The position numbers were made by a program, and so were the translations under genes. From Pseudozobellia sp. WGM2 (GTDB lineage: Bacteria; Bacteroidota; Bacteroidia; Flavobacteriales; Flavobacteriaceae), in the NCBI RefSeq assembly GCF_017810075.1, contig NZ_JADNYK010000002.1, positions 729,002 through 793,001 of the forward strand: a stretch of 64,000 nt of DNA. Reading direction: 5' to 3'. Each line of letters starts with the position of its first letter. The stretch's first letter is position 1. The notes beneath the pieces are model-generated. The model worked only from the letters and a program-made list of their open reading frames with translations, ran no database searches and had not been told where the DNA came from. This document shows, piece by piece, positions 25,639 to 34,507 of this stretch.

Positions 25639-28113
25639 ATGTTCAAGAACTATTTTAAGATAGCATTCAGAAATGCGATAAGATACAGGAGCAACAGCCT
25701 TATCAATATATCGGGTCTTGCAATAGGGCTGACCTGCGTAATCTTAATAGCCCTCTTTATGACCGATGAATTGAGCTATGACCGATTCTTTAACGATGCC
25801 GACCAGATATATAGGGTAAATATTAAAGGCAAGATGGGTGACGGTGAGTTTTATGCGGGTTATACACCCCCCCCGGCAGGTGAAACACTTGTCGAAAATT
25901 TTCCTGAAATAGAGAGCTTTACCAGAATATATAGACCGGGAGTTGATGTTCTTGAATATAGCAGTGGTAACGAAAAACAAATTTTTAATGAAAATAGAGT
26001 ATATGCGGTAGATTCAAATTTTCTCGAAGTGCTCAGTTATCCCTTGATAAAAGGAGATCCTAAAAGCTGTCTTGCAGAAATCAATAGTGTGGTCATTACC
26101 AAAAGTGTCGCCCAAAAGTATTTTGGAGATACCGACCCTATGAATAAAATACTTTTCTATGGAAAAGATAGAAAACCGTTAAAGGTTACGGGTGTATTGA
26201 AAGATATGGCCAACCTACCTGCTTCTGTAAAATTTGATATTTTGATTCCGGTCAAAAACTTCGAAAGTGTAACCTACTTTAATTGGAGTTGGGTGTGGCT
26301 TCAAATGGCAACCTATGTAAAATTAAACGATAAAGCCGCTGCTGACCCCAATATTTTAAATCATCTTGAATCTCAATTTCCCGAGATGATAAAGGTACAC
26401 GCTGCGAATGCGTTTGATAGAATTGGTCAGCCCTATGAAGATTTTCTAGAAAATGGAAATAAATGGAATTTGCATTTACAGCCTTTAACCGATATCCATT
26501 TACATTCTGGCGAGATAACAAGCGTAATAACTGAACAGAATAGTATTAAAAACCTGTACATATTCGGGGTAATCGCATTTTTTATAATCGTTTTAGCCTG
26601 TGTTAATTTCGTCAATTTAGCCACTGCACAAGCCTCAAAAAGAGGTAAAGAAATTGGTGTTCGTAAGGTTTTGGGTTCGTACAGAATTCAGCTTGTAAAA
26701 CAATTTCTTTCAGAGGCTGTCTTTTACACGATCATTTCAACATTACTGGCAGTCTTATTGGCCTGGGCCTTGCTACCCCTTTTCAATCAGGTATCAGGTA
26801 AAACTCTCCCTTTTCAATCAATCTTTGAAGATGGCATTTGGTTGTTCGTTGTCTGTTTGAGTATTCTGACCGCACTTTTGGCAGGCATATATCCAGCTCT
26901 CTACCTTACCTCCATTAAGCCAGTCAATGTTTTGAAAGGTCTGACCGGAGTAGCAAACAATAAAAGCGGATTTATCAGAAACGGGCTCGTAGTTTTTCAG
27001 TTCACTATCGCCATTACCATGGTTATCGCAACAAGTATTGTTTACCTGCAATTAAACTATACACAGAATCGAGACCTCGGTTACGATAAAGAAAATTTAG
27101 TGATACTGCGGAACACCGAAAAGTTGGAAGGTAGCGAAGAAAGCTTTAGATCAGAAATCGCAGGGTTATCAGAAGTAAAAAGTGCTTCAATTTCTTCAGG
27201 TATGATAACTAAAGATGCCTTTGGAGATTTTTACTTTCCAGAAGCAATTAATTCGGACGATAATATTGCAAAGGATATTATTTTACAATCTTACTTGGTT
27301 GATGAACATTTTATGTCAACATTAGATTTAAAGCTTATTGAAGGGAGAGGTTTTGATTCCAAATTCAATGACTCTTTATCGGTAATAGTTAATGAAGCGG
27401 CGGCCAAAGAAATAGGATGGAATAACCCTATCGGTAGTATGATTCAATACCCAGGTGGTAAAATGGAATCGTATAAGGTGATTGGTATTTTAAAAGATTT
27501 TAATTTAGAATCACTACATAGTCACATCACGCCCTTTGCTTTGTTTTCCAATGCTTCGGAAAGTTATAATTCTGATGCTTCCTACATAACCCTAAAAATC
27601 AAATCGAACAATACAGGAAGGGTTTTAGAAGCTATCGAGAATAAATGGGCAAGCTACCAACCCGATGTTCCGTTTGAATATTCATTTTTAGATGATGATT
27701 TAAACTCCGCATACCTCTCAGATCAAAGACAGGCAAATTTGTTCGGTATTTTCTCGGTGCTAACCATATTTATTGCATGTATCGGTTTGATGGGCTTGAT
27801 AGCTTTTACCGCACAGCAGAAAACAAAGGAAATAGGAATCAGAAAAGTTTTAGGAGCCAGTATTGGCGAAATCATACGCTTACTTGCTGTCGGTTTTATT
27901 AGAGTGATTGTAATTGCAATGCTGATTGCTTCACCGATCGCTTGGTATTTTATGAACAAATGGTTGCAAGACTTTGCCTATAAGATTGAGATTCCGTGGT
28001 GGGTGTTTTTATGCTCCGGTGTTATGGCCCTGGTCATAGCCATGTTAACGATGGTTTTTCAAGCTATTAAAGCCGCTACCGCCAACCCCGTAAAAAGCCT
28101 GCGCACAGAATGA
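25639..28113 (+). CDS. FtsX/MacB-type permease 5
   Basis: 824 aa, the longest of the array. N-terminal segment NISGLAIGLTCVILIALFM, first core, NFVNLATAQASKRGKEIG with VRKVLGSYRIQ, IRNGLVVFQFTIAITMVIA, second core, KEIGIRKVLGASIGE and terminal NPVKSLRTE. Codon use is AT-rich like the regional background. The gene stops 40 bases before the last permease. Confidence 0.87.
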   Translation: MFKNYFKIAFRNAIRYRSNSLINISGLAIGLTCVILIALFMTDELSYDRFFNDADQIYRVNIKGKMGDGEFYAGYTPPPAGETLVENFPEIESFTRIYRPGVDVLEYSSGNEKQIFNENRVYAVDSNFLEVLSYPLIKGDPKSCLAEINSVVITKSVAQKYFGDTDPMNKILFYGKDRKPLKVTGVLKDMANLPASVKFDILIPVKNFESVTYFNWSWVWLQMATYVKLNDKAAADPNILNHLESQFPEMIKVHAANAFDRIGQPYEDFLENGNKWNLHLQPLTDIHLHSGEITSVITEQNSIKNLYIFGVIAFFIIVLACVNFVNLATAQASKRGKEIGVRKVLGSYRIQLVKQFLSEAVFYTIISTLLAVLLAWALLPLFNQVSGKTLPFQSIFEDGIWLFVVCLSILTALLAGIYPALYLTSIKPVNVLKGLTGVANNKSGFIRNGLVVFQFTIAITMVIATSIVYLQLNYTQNRDLGYDKENLVILRNTEKLEGSEESFRSEIAGLSEVKSASISSGMITKDAFGDFYFPEAINSDDNIAKDIILQSYLVDEHFMSTLDLKLIEGRGFDSKFNDSLSVIVNEAAAKEIGWNNPIGSMIQYPGGKMESYKVIGILKDFNLESLHSHITPFALFSNASESYNSDASYITLKIKSNNTGRVLEAIENKWASYQPDVPFEYSFLDDDLNSAYLSDQRQANLFGIFSVLTIFIACIGLMGLIAFTAQQKTKEIGIRKVLGASIGEIIRLLAVGFIRVIVIAMLIASPIAWYFMNKWLQDFAYKIEIPWWVFLCSGVMALVIAMLTMVFQAIKAATANPVKSLRTE

Positions 28114-28153
28114 CTAAAAACAGCAATCATATCATCAACAAAAATCAATCATC

Positions 28154-30553
28154 ATGATAAAAAATTATTTAAAAATCGCCTGGAGGAACCTAATGAAAAA
28201 TAAAGGGTATTCGATTATAAATATTGGCGGACTGGCCTTAGGTATGGCAGTTACCCTGATTATTGGGCTTTGGGTGCATGATGAATTGTCTCATAACGAT
28301 TACTTTAAAAAGAAAGACCGGATAGCACAAATTTTCCAGTCGCAGACTTTTAACGGCGAGATAGGTACGGGCCCTGCCATACCTCGCCCTTTGGAATTCG
28401 CCTTAAGGGAAGGCTATGGAGATAATTTTAAACATTTGGTCATGGCTTCTTGGACAACGCCTTTGTATCTCGGTTATGGTGAAAAAAGCCTTTCTAAAGA
28501 AGGCAATTATATGCAACAGGGAGCTCCTGATATGCTGGACTTAAATATTTTAAAGGGGGAAAAGGATGGCTTGCGAAAAATTAATGCGATTATGCTCTCA
28601 AAATCGGTATCCGATGCACTTTTTGGGGAAGAGGAGCCCATAGGAAAGGTAGTGAAGGTCAATAGTCAATTTGATGCTGAGGTTACGGCGGTTTATGAAG
28701 ATATTCCCGCGAATAATTCGTTTAACGATTTACAATTTATACTCCCTTGGGAAAAATATCTTACCGTTCAGGAGTGGATTAAGAACGCCAAGGATCAGTG
28801 GGGCAATAACTCTTTTCAATTGTTCGCTGAAATACCTGAGAACAGTACCATGAATCAGGTAACGGCGGCCATTGAAGACGTAAAAAAGGACGAAAGTGGA
28901 GATGAAGCCGAATTTAATCCACAATTATTCCTTTTGCCCATGAAAGACTGGTATTTGCGTAGCAGTTTTCAAAATGGTCAACAAGTGGGCGGTAGAATTA
29001 AGTATGTATGGCTTTTCGGTATTATTGGGGCCTTTGTGCTTCTTTTAGCGTGTATCAACTTTATGAACTTGAGTACGGCCCGCTCAGAGAAAAGAGCCAA
29101 GGAGGTAGGTATTCGAAAATCGATAGGCTCACAACGCCGGCAGATTATCAATCAATTTTTAAGCGAGTCGTTTCTTGTTACCCTTTTCGCTTATGTATTG
29201 GCCGTTATTACGGTACTGCTGTTACTAGATGGGTTTAACGATTTGTCTAGAAAGGAAATTGTTTTCCCTTGGAAAAATGGAATCTTTTGGTTGATTTCCC
29301 TCGCTTTTATTTTGTTTACATCTCTTTTGGCGGGAAGCTATCCTGCATTGTATCTATCGTCTTTTAAACCGGTTGATGTGCTAAAGGGAACTCTTGCCGT
29401 AGGTAGATATGCTGGTTTGCCTAGAAAAATTTTAGTGGTGCTCCAGTTCACGGTTTCAGTTGCTTTTATTATCGGAACGGTGATTGTAATGCAACAAATC
29501 AATTACGCTAAGAATAGGCCCGTTGGTTATGATACAAAAGGGCTAGTGCAAATTCCAGTGATGAGTAGAGACTTTGATGGAAAATACGATTTAATGCGCA
29601 GTGAATTTATCAAGTCTGGAGCGGTAGTTGAAATGTCCGCCTCCAGTGCTCCAACAACTTCCATATGGTCTAATAGAGGAGGATTTACCTGGGAAGGAAA
29701 ACCCGATAGTTTTCAAGAAGATATGGCATGGACGGAAGTGACCCCTGAATACGTTAAATCGCTCAACCTTAAATTATTGGAGGGTCGAAATTTTAATCGT
29801 GAATTGGCATCTGATTCCAATGCGGTGTTGATCAATGAAACGGCAAAAAGATATATGAATTTGACCGATCCAGTAGGAACTTATATTAAAGACGAAGACG
29901 TGGAAGACCCTTTTCCGCCCATGAAAATAATTGGCGTCGTGCAAGATATGATTGCCCAATCGCCCTATGAGCCTGTAAAACAAGCCGTATATGCATTTGA
30001 TAAATGGGGAAACCAAAGCTTCTATAACCTTCGCCTGAATCCCGATAGAAGTGCCAGTGAGAATATCGCTACGATTGAAAATGTGTTTACCACCCATTTT
30101 CCCGACATTCCCTTTCAATATGATTTTGTCGATTCTGAGTATGGTGAAAAGTTTGCCGCCGAAGAGCGTATAGGAACACTGTCGGCTATTTTCACGGCTT
30201 TGGCCATTCTCATTAGTTGTCTTGGGCTGTTCGGACTCACTTCGTACGTGGCGGAGCAACGCAAAAAGGAGATAGGCGTCCGTAAGGTGTTGGGGGCCTC
30301 GGTGTTCAACGTCTGGAACATGCTTTCCAAAGATTTTTTAAAGTTGGTGGTAATTTCCTGCTTTATAGCCATACCCATTGCCTACTATGTGATGAACGGC
30401 TGGCTGCAAGATTATCCGTATAGGGTATTATTAGAATGGTGGATATTTCTTCTTGCGGTTGTAGGCGCTTTGGCAATTACTATTTTAACGGTGAGTTTTC
30501 AAGCCATAAAAGCTGCCAATGCCAATCCTATAAAAAGTTTACGAACCGAATAA
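28154..30553 (+). CDS. FtsX/MacB-type permease 6
   Basis: 799 aa. N-terminal segment INIGGLALGMAVTLIIGLWV, first core, NFMNLSTARSEKRAKEVG with IRKSIGSQRRQ, PRKILVVLQFTVSVAFIIG, second core, KEIGVRKVLGASVFN and terminal NPIKSLRTE. It is clearly the nearest relative of permease 1, and both leaders share CTAAAAACAGCARTCAT (28114-28130 here). The pair brackets the four more divergent permeases. Confidence 0.88.
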   Translation: MIKNYLKIAWRNLMKNKGYSIINIGGLALGMAVTLIIGLWVHDELSHNDYFKKKDRIAQIFQSQTFNGEIGTGPAIPRPLEFALREGYGDNFKHLVMASWTTPLYLGYGEKSLSKEGNYMQQGAPDMLDLNILKGEKDGLRKINAIMLSKSVSDALFGEEEPIGKVVKVNSQFDAEVTAVYEDIPANNSFNDLQFILPWEKYLTVQEWIKNAKDQWGNNSFQLFAEIPENSTMNQVTAAIEDVKKDESGDEAEFNPQLFLLPMKDWYLRSSFQNGQQVGGRIKYVWLFGIIGAFVLLLACINFMNLSTARSEKRAKEVGIRKSIGSQRRQIINQFLSESFLVTLFAYVLAVITVLLLLDGFNDLSRKEIVFPWKNGIFWLISLAFILFTSLLAGSYPALYLSSFKPVDVLKGTLAVGRYAGLPRKILVVLQFTVSVAFIIGTVIVMQQINYAKNRPVGYDTKGLVQIPVMSRDFDGKYDLMRSEFIKSGAVVEMSASSAPTTSIWSNRGGFTWEGKPDSFQEDMAWTEVTPEYVKSLNLKLLEGRNFNRELASDSNAVLINETAKRYMNLTDPVGTYIKDEDVEDPFPPMKIIGVVQDMIAQSPYEPVKQAVYAFDKWGNQSFYNLRLNPDRSASENIATIENVFTTHFPDIPFQYDFVDSEYGEKFAAEERIGTLSAIFTALAILISCLGLFGLTSYVAEQRKKEIGVRKVLGASVFNVWNMLSKDFLKLVVISCFIAIPIAYYVMNGWLQDYPYRVLLEWWIFLLAVVGALAITILTVSFQAIKAANANPIKSLRTE

Positions 30554-30596
30554 CCATCCTGAGCCATTGACAATAAAAAATTAAAAATGCATTTTC

Positions 30597-30636
30597 TACT
30601 AACTACTAACTACTAACTACTAACTACTAACTACTA
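30597..30636. repeat. Heptamer repeat (TACTAAC) abutting a start codon
   Basis: Five copies of TACTAAC plus a partial TACTA run directly into the ATG at 30636, replacing any recognisable ribosome-binding site. A change in copy number would move or disrupt the translation start region of the second ATPase. Confidence 0.9.
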
Positions 30637-31298
30637 TGCTACTACAACTAAATAATATTTTCAAATGGGTACAGCAAGGGGGGCAACGGGTGTTCCTTTT
30701 AAAAGACATCAACCTTACTGTTGAAGAAGGAGAATTTATATCCATCATGGGGCCATCAGGCTCTGGAAAATCAACTTTATTGAACGTAATCGGAATGTTA
30801 GATAATTTTGATGAGGGCGAATATAGTTTTCTTGATGAACCCGTACATCAATTGAAAGAGAAGCATCGAGCCAATTTGTACAAGCAGTATATCGGTTTTG
30901 TTTTTCAAGCCTATCATCTCATAGATGAACTTACCGTGTACGAGAACCTTGAAATGCCTTTATTGTATAAAAAACATTCAGGTTCTGAACGTAAGGCGAT
31001 GGTTGCCGATATGCTCGACCGATTTAATATCGTGGGGAAAAAAGATTTGTTCCCGACCCAACTTAGTGGTGGTCAACAGCAGTTGGTAGGTGTGGCACGA
31101 GCCTTAATATCAAAACCGAAACTAATTCTTGCCGACGAACCTACGGGTAATCTGAATTCTGCTCAAGGGGAAGAAATTATGCAGTTGTTCAAAGAATTGA
31201 ACGAAGAGGGAGTGACCATTGTTCAAGTGACCCATTCCGAAAAAAACGCGTCCTATGGTAGACGAATAATTAATTTATTGGATGGTCGTAGGGTATAA
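30636..31298 (+). CDS. ABC transporter ATPase (MacB/LolD type), second copy
   Basis: 220 aa. Walker A GPSGSGKST, Q-loop VFQAYHLIDELTVYENL, Walker B LILADEPTG and H-loop VTHSE are intact. The signature reads LSGGQQQL where the first ATPase and most relatives have LSGGQQQR, and the D-loop reads GNLNSAQ in place of GNLDS. These changes may lower or tune ATP hydrolysis, but the key Walker B Glu is present. It closes the permease array, so the locus has two ATPases for six permeases. Confidence 0.88.
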   Translation: MLLQLNNIFKWVQQGGQRVFLLKDINLTVEEGEFISIMGPSGSGKSTLLNVIGMLDNFDEGEYSFLDEPVHQLKEKHRANLYKQYIGFVFQAYHLIDELTVYENLEMPLLYKKHSGSERKAMVADMLDRFNIVGKKDLFPTQLSGGQQQLVGVARALISKPKLILADEPTGNLNSAQGEEIMQLFKELNEEGVTIVQVTHSEKNASYGRRIINLLDGRRV

Positions 31299-31418
31299 AG
31301 AAGTACTGGCTTTCTAAAATTTCATTTTTTTAGTAACTACTGACCACCCCGATCACATTTACCTATATAAGCATACCACATTTCAATACAAACGCTTTAG
31401 TTTCTTGACCTTATGTTC

Positions 31419-31426
31419 TATCTTTG
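31419..31426 (+). promoter_or_regulatory. Candidate -7 box before the mrp-like gene
   Basis: TATCTTTG matches TAnnTTTG, 22 bases before the start codon at 31449. A TTTAG about 19 bases upstream could serve as a weak -33 element. Confidence 0.45.
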
Positions 31427-31448
31427 TTGTTTAGAATGATTTTACATA

Positions 31449-32591
31449 ATGAAGATAGATAAGAAGGAAGTTTTAAAGGCATTGGAGCATATTACAGTAC
31501 CAGGTGAAGGTCAAAATATGGTCGAGGCCGGGGCGGTGAAGAATGTACAGATATTTGGCGATGAGGTTGAAATCGATATAACGATTGCCAACCCTAGTTT
31601 ACAGGCTCGTAAGAAGACCGAAGTAGAGATTTTAAAGATTATTCATAGCGAAGTCTATGAAAAAGCTAAAATTAAGATTAATATCAAGGTAGATGCGCCG
31701 GCGGCCAAACCCAAAGTCAATGAAATAAAAGGGAAACCAATTCCCGGTATAAAGAACATCGTTGCTGTAGCTTCTGGAAAAGGGGGTGTCGGAAAATCAA
31801 CGGTTACGGCAAATTTAGCCGTAACTTTAGCAAAGATGGGCTTTAAAGTAGGTCTTCTCGATGCCGATATTTATGGGCCTTCAATGCCGATAATGTTCGA
31901 TGTGGCGAATGAAAAGCCTTTGGCGGTCAATGTGAACGGTAAATCGAAGATGAAGCCCGTTGAAAGTTATGGGGTGAAAATGCTATCTATCGGATTTTTT
32001 ACCCAACCGAACCAAGCGGTCATTTGGCGAGGACCTATGGCCTCCAAGGCATTAAATCAAATGATTTTCGATGCGGCATGGGGCGAACTCGATTTTCTAT
32101 TACTTGATTTGCCTCCGGGTACGGGCGATATTCATTTGAGTATCATGCAAGCGATGCCCATTACGGGTGCGGTTGTGGTCAGCACACCGCAAGAGGTGGC
32201 TTTGGCCGATGCTAAAAAAGGTGTAGCTATGTTTCAACAAGACTCAATTAACGTTCCCGTATTAGGAATCGTTGAGAATATGGCTTATTTTACACCAGAG
32301 GAACTTCCAAAGAACAAATATTATATCTTTGGTAAAGAAGGTGCCAAACACTTATCCGAAGATTTAGGTGTACCTTTCTTAGGCGAAATACCTTTGGTGC
32401 AGAGCATTCGTGAAGCGGGTGATGTAGGTCGCCCAGCTGCCTTGCAAACTGCAACTCCCGTAGAGGAAGCTTTTGAAGAATTGACTAAAAGTGTGGTGCA
32501 AGAAGTGGTAAGCCGAAATAAAAGCCTGCCACCGACCGAAGCGATTAAAATAACAACAATGGCGGGCTGTTCCGCCGTGAAGAAAAAGTAG
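31449..32591 (+). CDS. Mrp/NBP35-type iron-sulfur carrier ATPase
   Basis: 380 aa. N-terminal DUF59/MIP18-like domain (about 1-85), then a P-loop ATPase with deviant Walker A ASGKGGVGKST and LLDADIYGPS, and LLDLPPGTGDIHLS. It binds and transfers Fe-S clusters to apo-proteins. The CPxC cluster motif of many Mrp proteins is not present at VENMAYFTPEEL, as in other Bacteroidota homologues I recall. It is followed two bases later by an NFU-type scaffold gene, supporting a role in Fe-S assembly. Confidence 0.92.
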   Translation: MKIDKKEVLKALEHITVPGEGQNMVEAGAVKNVQIFGDEVEIDITIANPSLQARKKTEVEILKIIHSEVYEKAKIKINIKVDAPAAKPKVNEIKGKPIPGIKNIVAVASGKGGVGKSTVTANLAVTLAKMGFKVGLLDADIYGPSMPIMFDVANEKPLAVNVNGKSKMKPVESYGVKMLSIGFFTQPNQAVIWRGPMASKALNQMIFDAAWGELDFLLLDLPPGTGDIHLSIMQAMPITGAVVVSTPQEVALADAKKGVAMFQQDSINVPVLGIVENMAYFTPEELPKNKYYIFGKEGAKHLSEDLGVPFLGEIPLVQSIREAGDVGRPAALQTATPVEEAFEELTKSVVQEVVSRNKSLPPTEAIKITTMAGCSAVKKK

Positions 32592-32593
32592 GT

Positions 32594-32845
32594 ATGACAA
32601 CAATGACTGCTGAAGAACTGCGAATGAACGTCGAAAAGGCGTTGGAGGAGATACGGCCATTTTTGCAGAGCGATGGGGGCGATATATCGCTGGTGTCCAT
32701 TGATAACGAGAACTCCGTAAAAGTTAAACTAGAAGGTGCCTGTATAGGCTGTTCGGTTAATCAGATGACATTGAAAAGTGGCGTTGAAATGACTATAAAG
32801 AAATATGCCCCTCAAATTGAGGAAGTTTTAAATATTGTCGAGTAG
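32594..32845 (+). CDS. NifU C-terminal (NFU) Fe-S scaffold protein
   Basis: 83 aa. A single NFU domain: IRPFLQSDGGDISLVSID and the cluster-binding CxxC in GACIGCSVNQMTLKSGVE. It carries a 4Fe-4S cluster as homodimer and passes it to target proteins. It is tightly coupled to the upstream Mrp-like ATPase (two-base gap). The start at 32594 is the only one that leaves the domain whole, with a second Met at residue 4. Confidence 0.92.
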   Translation: MTTMTAEELRMNVEKALEEIRPFLQSDGGDISLVSIDNENSVKVKLEGACIGCSVNQMTLKSGVEMTIKKYAPQIEEVLNIVE

Positions 32846-32923
32846 CTTATCCATCAAAAAAAAGCAAATTTTTTTATTGATCTTCGGAAAGCGTCTTCAC
32901 ATCATACTTAACGCTGTATCTTA

Positions 32924-33982
32924 ATGATTCAAACAGATATCCTGATTATTGGGGCAGGGCCTACCGGTCTTTTTGCCGTTTTTGAAGCTGGTCTATTACA
33001 ACTAAAGTGCCATTTAATAGATGCTCTGGCGCAGCCGGGTGGGCAATGTTCAGAAATTTATCCGAAGAAACCTATATATGATATTCCTGGGTTTCCGGAG
33101 GTGTTGGCCGGTGACTTGGTCGGTAATTTGATGAAACAGATCGAACCTTTTCAGCCTGGTTTTACCTTGGGTGAAAGGGCAGATACCATCGAAAAGCTAG
33201 AAGACGGGTCTTTTATTGTAACCACCAATAAGGGTACAAAACATCATGCGCCCATCGTAGCTATTGCTGGGGGTTTAGGAAGTTTCGAACCACGGAAACC
33301 TTTGCTAGAGAACCTTAAGAAATTTGAAGATAACGGGGTGGCCTATATGGTGAAAGACCCTGAAGTTTATCGCGGTAAAAAGGTAGTCATTGCCGGAGGA
33401 GGAGATTCTGCCCTAGACTGGTGTATTTTTCTAGCGGATGTCGCTTCTGAAGTAACCTTGGTGCACCGAAGAAATGAATTTCGTGGAGCACTGGATTCCG
33501 TAGAAAAAGTACAGCAGTTAAAAAATGAGGGTAAGGTCAATTTGATTACTCCTGCTGAAATTGTAGGATTAAACGGAAAAGATAAGCTGGAGTCCGTGTT
33601 AATCAGAAAAAAGACCACGGCCGTAGAGGATATTACTTTGGAGGTCGATAGCTTTATTGCCCTTTTTGGACTATCCCCTAAGCTGGGCCCTATCGGGGAT
33701 TGGGGATTGGAAATCGAAAAAAACGCCATCAAGGTAAATACTTTTGATTATCAGACAAATGTTCCCGGAATATATGCCATTGGTGATATCAATACCTATC
33801 CAGGTAAATTAAAATTGATCCTTTGTGGGTTTCATGAAGCGACATTGATGTGCCAGAGCGCTTATCAACGCATATATCCTGATAAGAAATATGTCATGAA
33901 ATACACGACCGTAGGCGGTGTGACCGGATTCGACGGTTCTAAAAAAGAAGCCCCTAAAGCCGTAATCAAAAGTATCGATTAA
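32924..33982 (+). CDS. Ferredoxin--NADP reductase (thioredoxin-reductase type)
   Basis: 352 aa flavoprotein of the two-dinucleotide fold. FAD site IIGAGPTGLFAVFEAG, substrate-side motif AQPGGQCSEIYP, NAD(P)H site VVIAGGGDSALDW and FAD-contacting YAIGDINTYPGK. There is no redox-active CxxC between the NADP motifs, which separates it from thioredoxin reductase and fits type-2 ferredoxin/flavodoxin-NADP reductase. A ferredoxin gene follows 195 bases downstream and is the probable partner. Confidence 0.88.
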   Translation: MIQTDILIIGAGPTGLFAVFEAGLLQLKCHLIDALAQPGGQCSEIYPKKPIYDIPGFPEVLAGDLVGNLMKQIEPFQPGFTLGERADTIEKLEDGSFIVTTNKGTKHHAPIVAIAGGLGSFEPRKPLLENLKKFEDNGVAYMVKDPEVYRGKKVVIAGGGDSALDWCIFLADVASEVTLVHRRNEFRGALDSVEKVQQLKNEGKVNLITPAEIVGLNGKDKLESVLIRKKTTAVEDITLEVDSFIALFGLSPKLGPIGDWGLEIEKNAIKVNTFDYQTNVPGIYAIGDINTYPGKLKLILCGFHEATLMCQSAYQRIYPDKKYVMKYTTVGGVTGFDGSKKEAPKAVIKSID

Positions 33983-34106
33983 ATAGCCTGAAAATTGGGG
34001 CAATAGGTTTACTTAGCGACAGCGTTACAATTTGTTCTATAAGACTGTGAAAGGCCCTTTTTTTGTGAGAATGTTGTTCGAATCTAATTCTTAGATTAAT
34101 CTACCT

Positions 34107-34114
34107 TATATTTG
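34107..34114 (+). promoter_or_regulatory. Candidate -7 box before the ferredoxin gene
   Basis: TATATTTG matches TAnnTTTG, 63 bases before the ferredoxin start at 34178, so ferredoxin may have its own transcript. No clear -33 element is seen. Confidence 0.4.
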
Positions 34115-34177
34115 CGGAAATTTTACCATCTTGGCCAATAAATTGGTCTTAGTTATAATATCAAATGAAATAGGGCC

Positions 34178-34507
34178 ATGTCCGATATTAAAATAAAAAT
34201 TACAGACCGCGAAGGGGTTACTCACGAAGTAGATGCCCCAACAGATATGAATATGAACCTCATGGAAGTGGTCCGCTCGTATGAGCTTGCTCCGGAGGGT
34301 ACAATCGGTGTTTGTGGTGGTATGGCCATGTGTGCTTCGTGTCAATGCTACGTGAAGTCTGAACACGAACTTCCGGAGATGTCCGATGATGAAGATGCTA
34401 TGCTAGCTGAGGCATTCAATGTTGAAGATAATAGCCGTTTGGGCTGTCAAATTCATATGACCGAAGATTTGAATGGTCTCGAGGTGGAATTGGCTCCTGA
34501 GAGTTAA
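34178..34507 (+). CDS. 2Fe-2S ferredoxin (adrenodoxin type)
   Basis: 109 aa. The cluster ligands are visible in VCGGMAMCASCQCYV and LGCQIHM. N-terminal acidic DAPTDMNMNLMEVVRSY is usual for adrenodoxin-like ferredoxins. It carries electrons, probably from the reductase encoded just upstream, to unknown acceptors. Its TAA shares bases with the TAA of the convergent ABC exporter (TTAA at 34504-34507), so the genes overlap by four bases. Confidence 0.9.
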   Translation: MSDIKIKITDREGVTHEVDAPTDMNMNLMEVVRSYELAPEGTIGVCGGMAMCASCQCYVKSEHELPEMSDDEDAMLAEAFNVEDNSRLGCQIHMTEDLNGLEVELAPES

